Of a stretch of 20,298 nucleotides of DNA, positions 19,683 through 20,298 are shown piece by piece; within the stretch, counting starts at the first letter, position 1; the number at the start of each line of letters is the position of its first letter. Source of the stretch: Asterionellopsis glacialis (lineage: Eukaryota; Bacillariophyta; Plagiogrammaphyceae; Rhaphoneidales; Asterionellopsidaceae); assembly GCA_014885115.2 (NCBI GenBank), contig WKLE02006686.1, positions 1 through 20,298 on the forward strand. Direction: 5' to 3'. The notes under the pieces are model-generated. The model had not been told where the DNA came from and made no database searches. It saw only the letters and a list, made by a program, of their open reading frames with translations. Position numbers and translations under genes: made by a program.

Positions 19683-19750
19683 GGTTGCAATGTATATTAG
19701 TTGCTTCGTGCTTTTGTACCTCTTCTGTTTTGTGATGTAGGTCCTAATCT

Positions 19751-19769
19751 ATCTGTACCTGGTACAGAT
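19751..19769. repeat. Perfect 9-bp inverted repeat with GTAC cores
   Basis: ATCTGTACC (19751-19759) and GGTACAGAT (19761-19769) are perfect inverted copies around a single central T at 19760. The site lies 69 bp upstream of the start of the ferredoxin-like gene and each arm holds one GTAC. A dimeric transcription factor site is the simplest reading. Confidence 0.75.
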
Positions 19770-20100
19770 TGTTGTCACCCCGTTTTCTCCAGTCTAGAAA
19801 TTCGAGCTTGATTGATGTGTTCCGCCTGCTTAACACTGACGCAGACGATATGGGACCTCACAAATCTCCACTCTCGCCTGCTTTCTCGTTATTTTTTGTT
19901 CGGGTTGGGTCCTACAGTGGTCGGTATACCTGGTATGGTGGTAGCTGTACTTTCATCTAATATGACAAAACATACCGTAGGTCCTACCTACCGTTATTAA
20001 CACAAGATACCACGTACAGGTACCGTACCGTTTGACCGTCGTTTCAAAGTGTACAAGCACTACTGCAGATGCGTTTATTAACCCTTTAACCACCAAAAAT

Positions 20101-20128
20101 TCTCAGATGAGATATATCTCATCTGAGA
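20101..20128. repeat. Perfect 28-bp palindrome
   Basis: The arm TCTCAGATGAGATA (20101-20114) is followed directly by its exact reverse complement (20115-20128) with no spacer. Partial pairing of flanking A and T bases extends it slightly after one mismatch. It lies about 420 bp upstream of the ferredoxin-like gene, in a region without coding sequence. Confidence 0.95.
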
Positions 20129-20298
20129 TTTTGTACATAATCCCCAACCTTTAGCTGTTTTAGAGTTTCGTTTCAGCCACTCAAATTGCTTCGCGCGAAA
20201 ATCTCGCCCAATGACACGAGATATTTTTATACCTGGTTTTGGAACCCCCCCATCGCCAAAAATGCAAACAAAACTGGCTTGCGCTGAATTACCTGACA

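Larger units (their letters stand above)
19683..20298. promoter_or_regulatory. Upstream region of the ferredoxin-like gene with a GTAC cluster
   Basis: The minus-strand ferredoxin-like gene starts at 19682, so this region is its promoter side. GTAC occurs at 19716, 19755, 19762, 19947, 20014, 20020, 20025, 20051 and 20133, far above chance. The 11-mer GTACCGTACCG at 20020-20030 is identical to one upstream of the ATP synthase gamma gene. The 10-mer GTAGGTCCTA occurs at both 19737-19746 and 19977-19986. No coding sequence is supported on either strand. Confidence 0.45.

Overview
The window looks like nuclear DNA of a diatom or a close stramenopile relative. Four genes encode preproteins with a signal peptide followed by a transit-like stretch, and three of them have phenylalanine at the predicted cleavage point (SSA|F, AAA|F, TNA|F). 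This is the ASAFAP-type bipartite signal that sends nuclear-encoded proteins into a red-algal secondary plastid. Genes are AT-rich, tightly packed, and carry short GT-AG introns of about 90-530 nt. The FNR part of one gene and the ATP synthase gamma gene show strong codon bias typical of high expression. I cannot name the species.

Layout: 374-3301 (+) is a very acidic protein with an F-box-like and a LON-N-like segment. 3676-4164 (-) is a small single-span membrane protein with an acidic tail. 4894-5860 (+) is a four-exon group 2 truncated hemoglobin of plant GLB3 type. 6828-8915 (+) is a three-exon gene fusing a plastid presequence, a Sm_multidrug_ex/COG2426 membrane domain and a complete plant-type ferredoxin-NADP+ reductase. 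9069-12341 (-) is a 1090-residue START-like multi-span membrane protein. A 2.7-kb stretch without a supported gene follows. 15039-16676 (+) is plastid ATP synthase gamma (two exons). 17430-18818 (+) is uroporphyrinogen-III C-methyltransferase (three exons). 19223-19682 (-) is a small 2Fe-2S ferredoxin-like plastid protein (two exons).

The plastid genes share a theme. The FNR fusion makes NADPH from reduced ferredoxin, the gamma subunit belongs to the CF1 motor, and the methyltransferase starts siroheme synthesis for the ferredoxin-dependent nitrite and sulfite reductases. The ferredoxin-like protein is a candidate electron carrier. The strongest novelty is the FNR fusion. It has no methionine near the domain junction, so this FNR can only be made tethered to the membrane domain. 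A second unusual signal is dense clustering of GTAC tetranucleotides, with a shared 11-mer (GTACCGTACCG), upstream of the ATP synthase gamma and ferredoxin-like genes.
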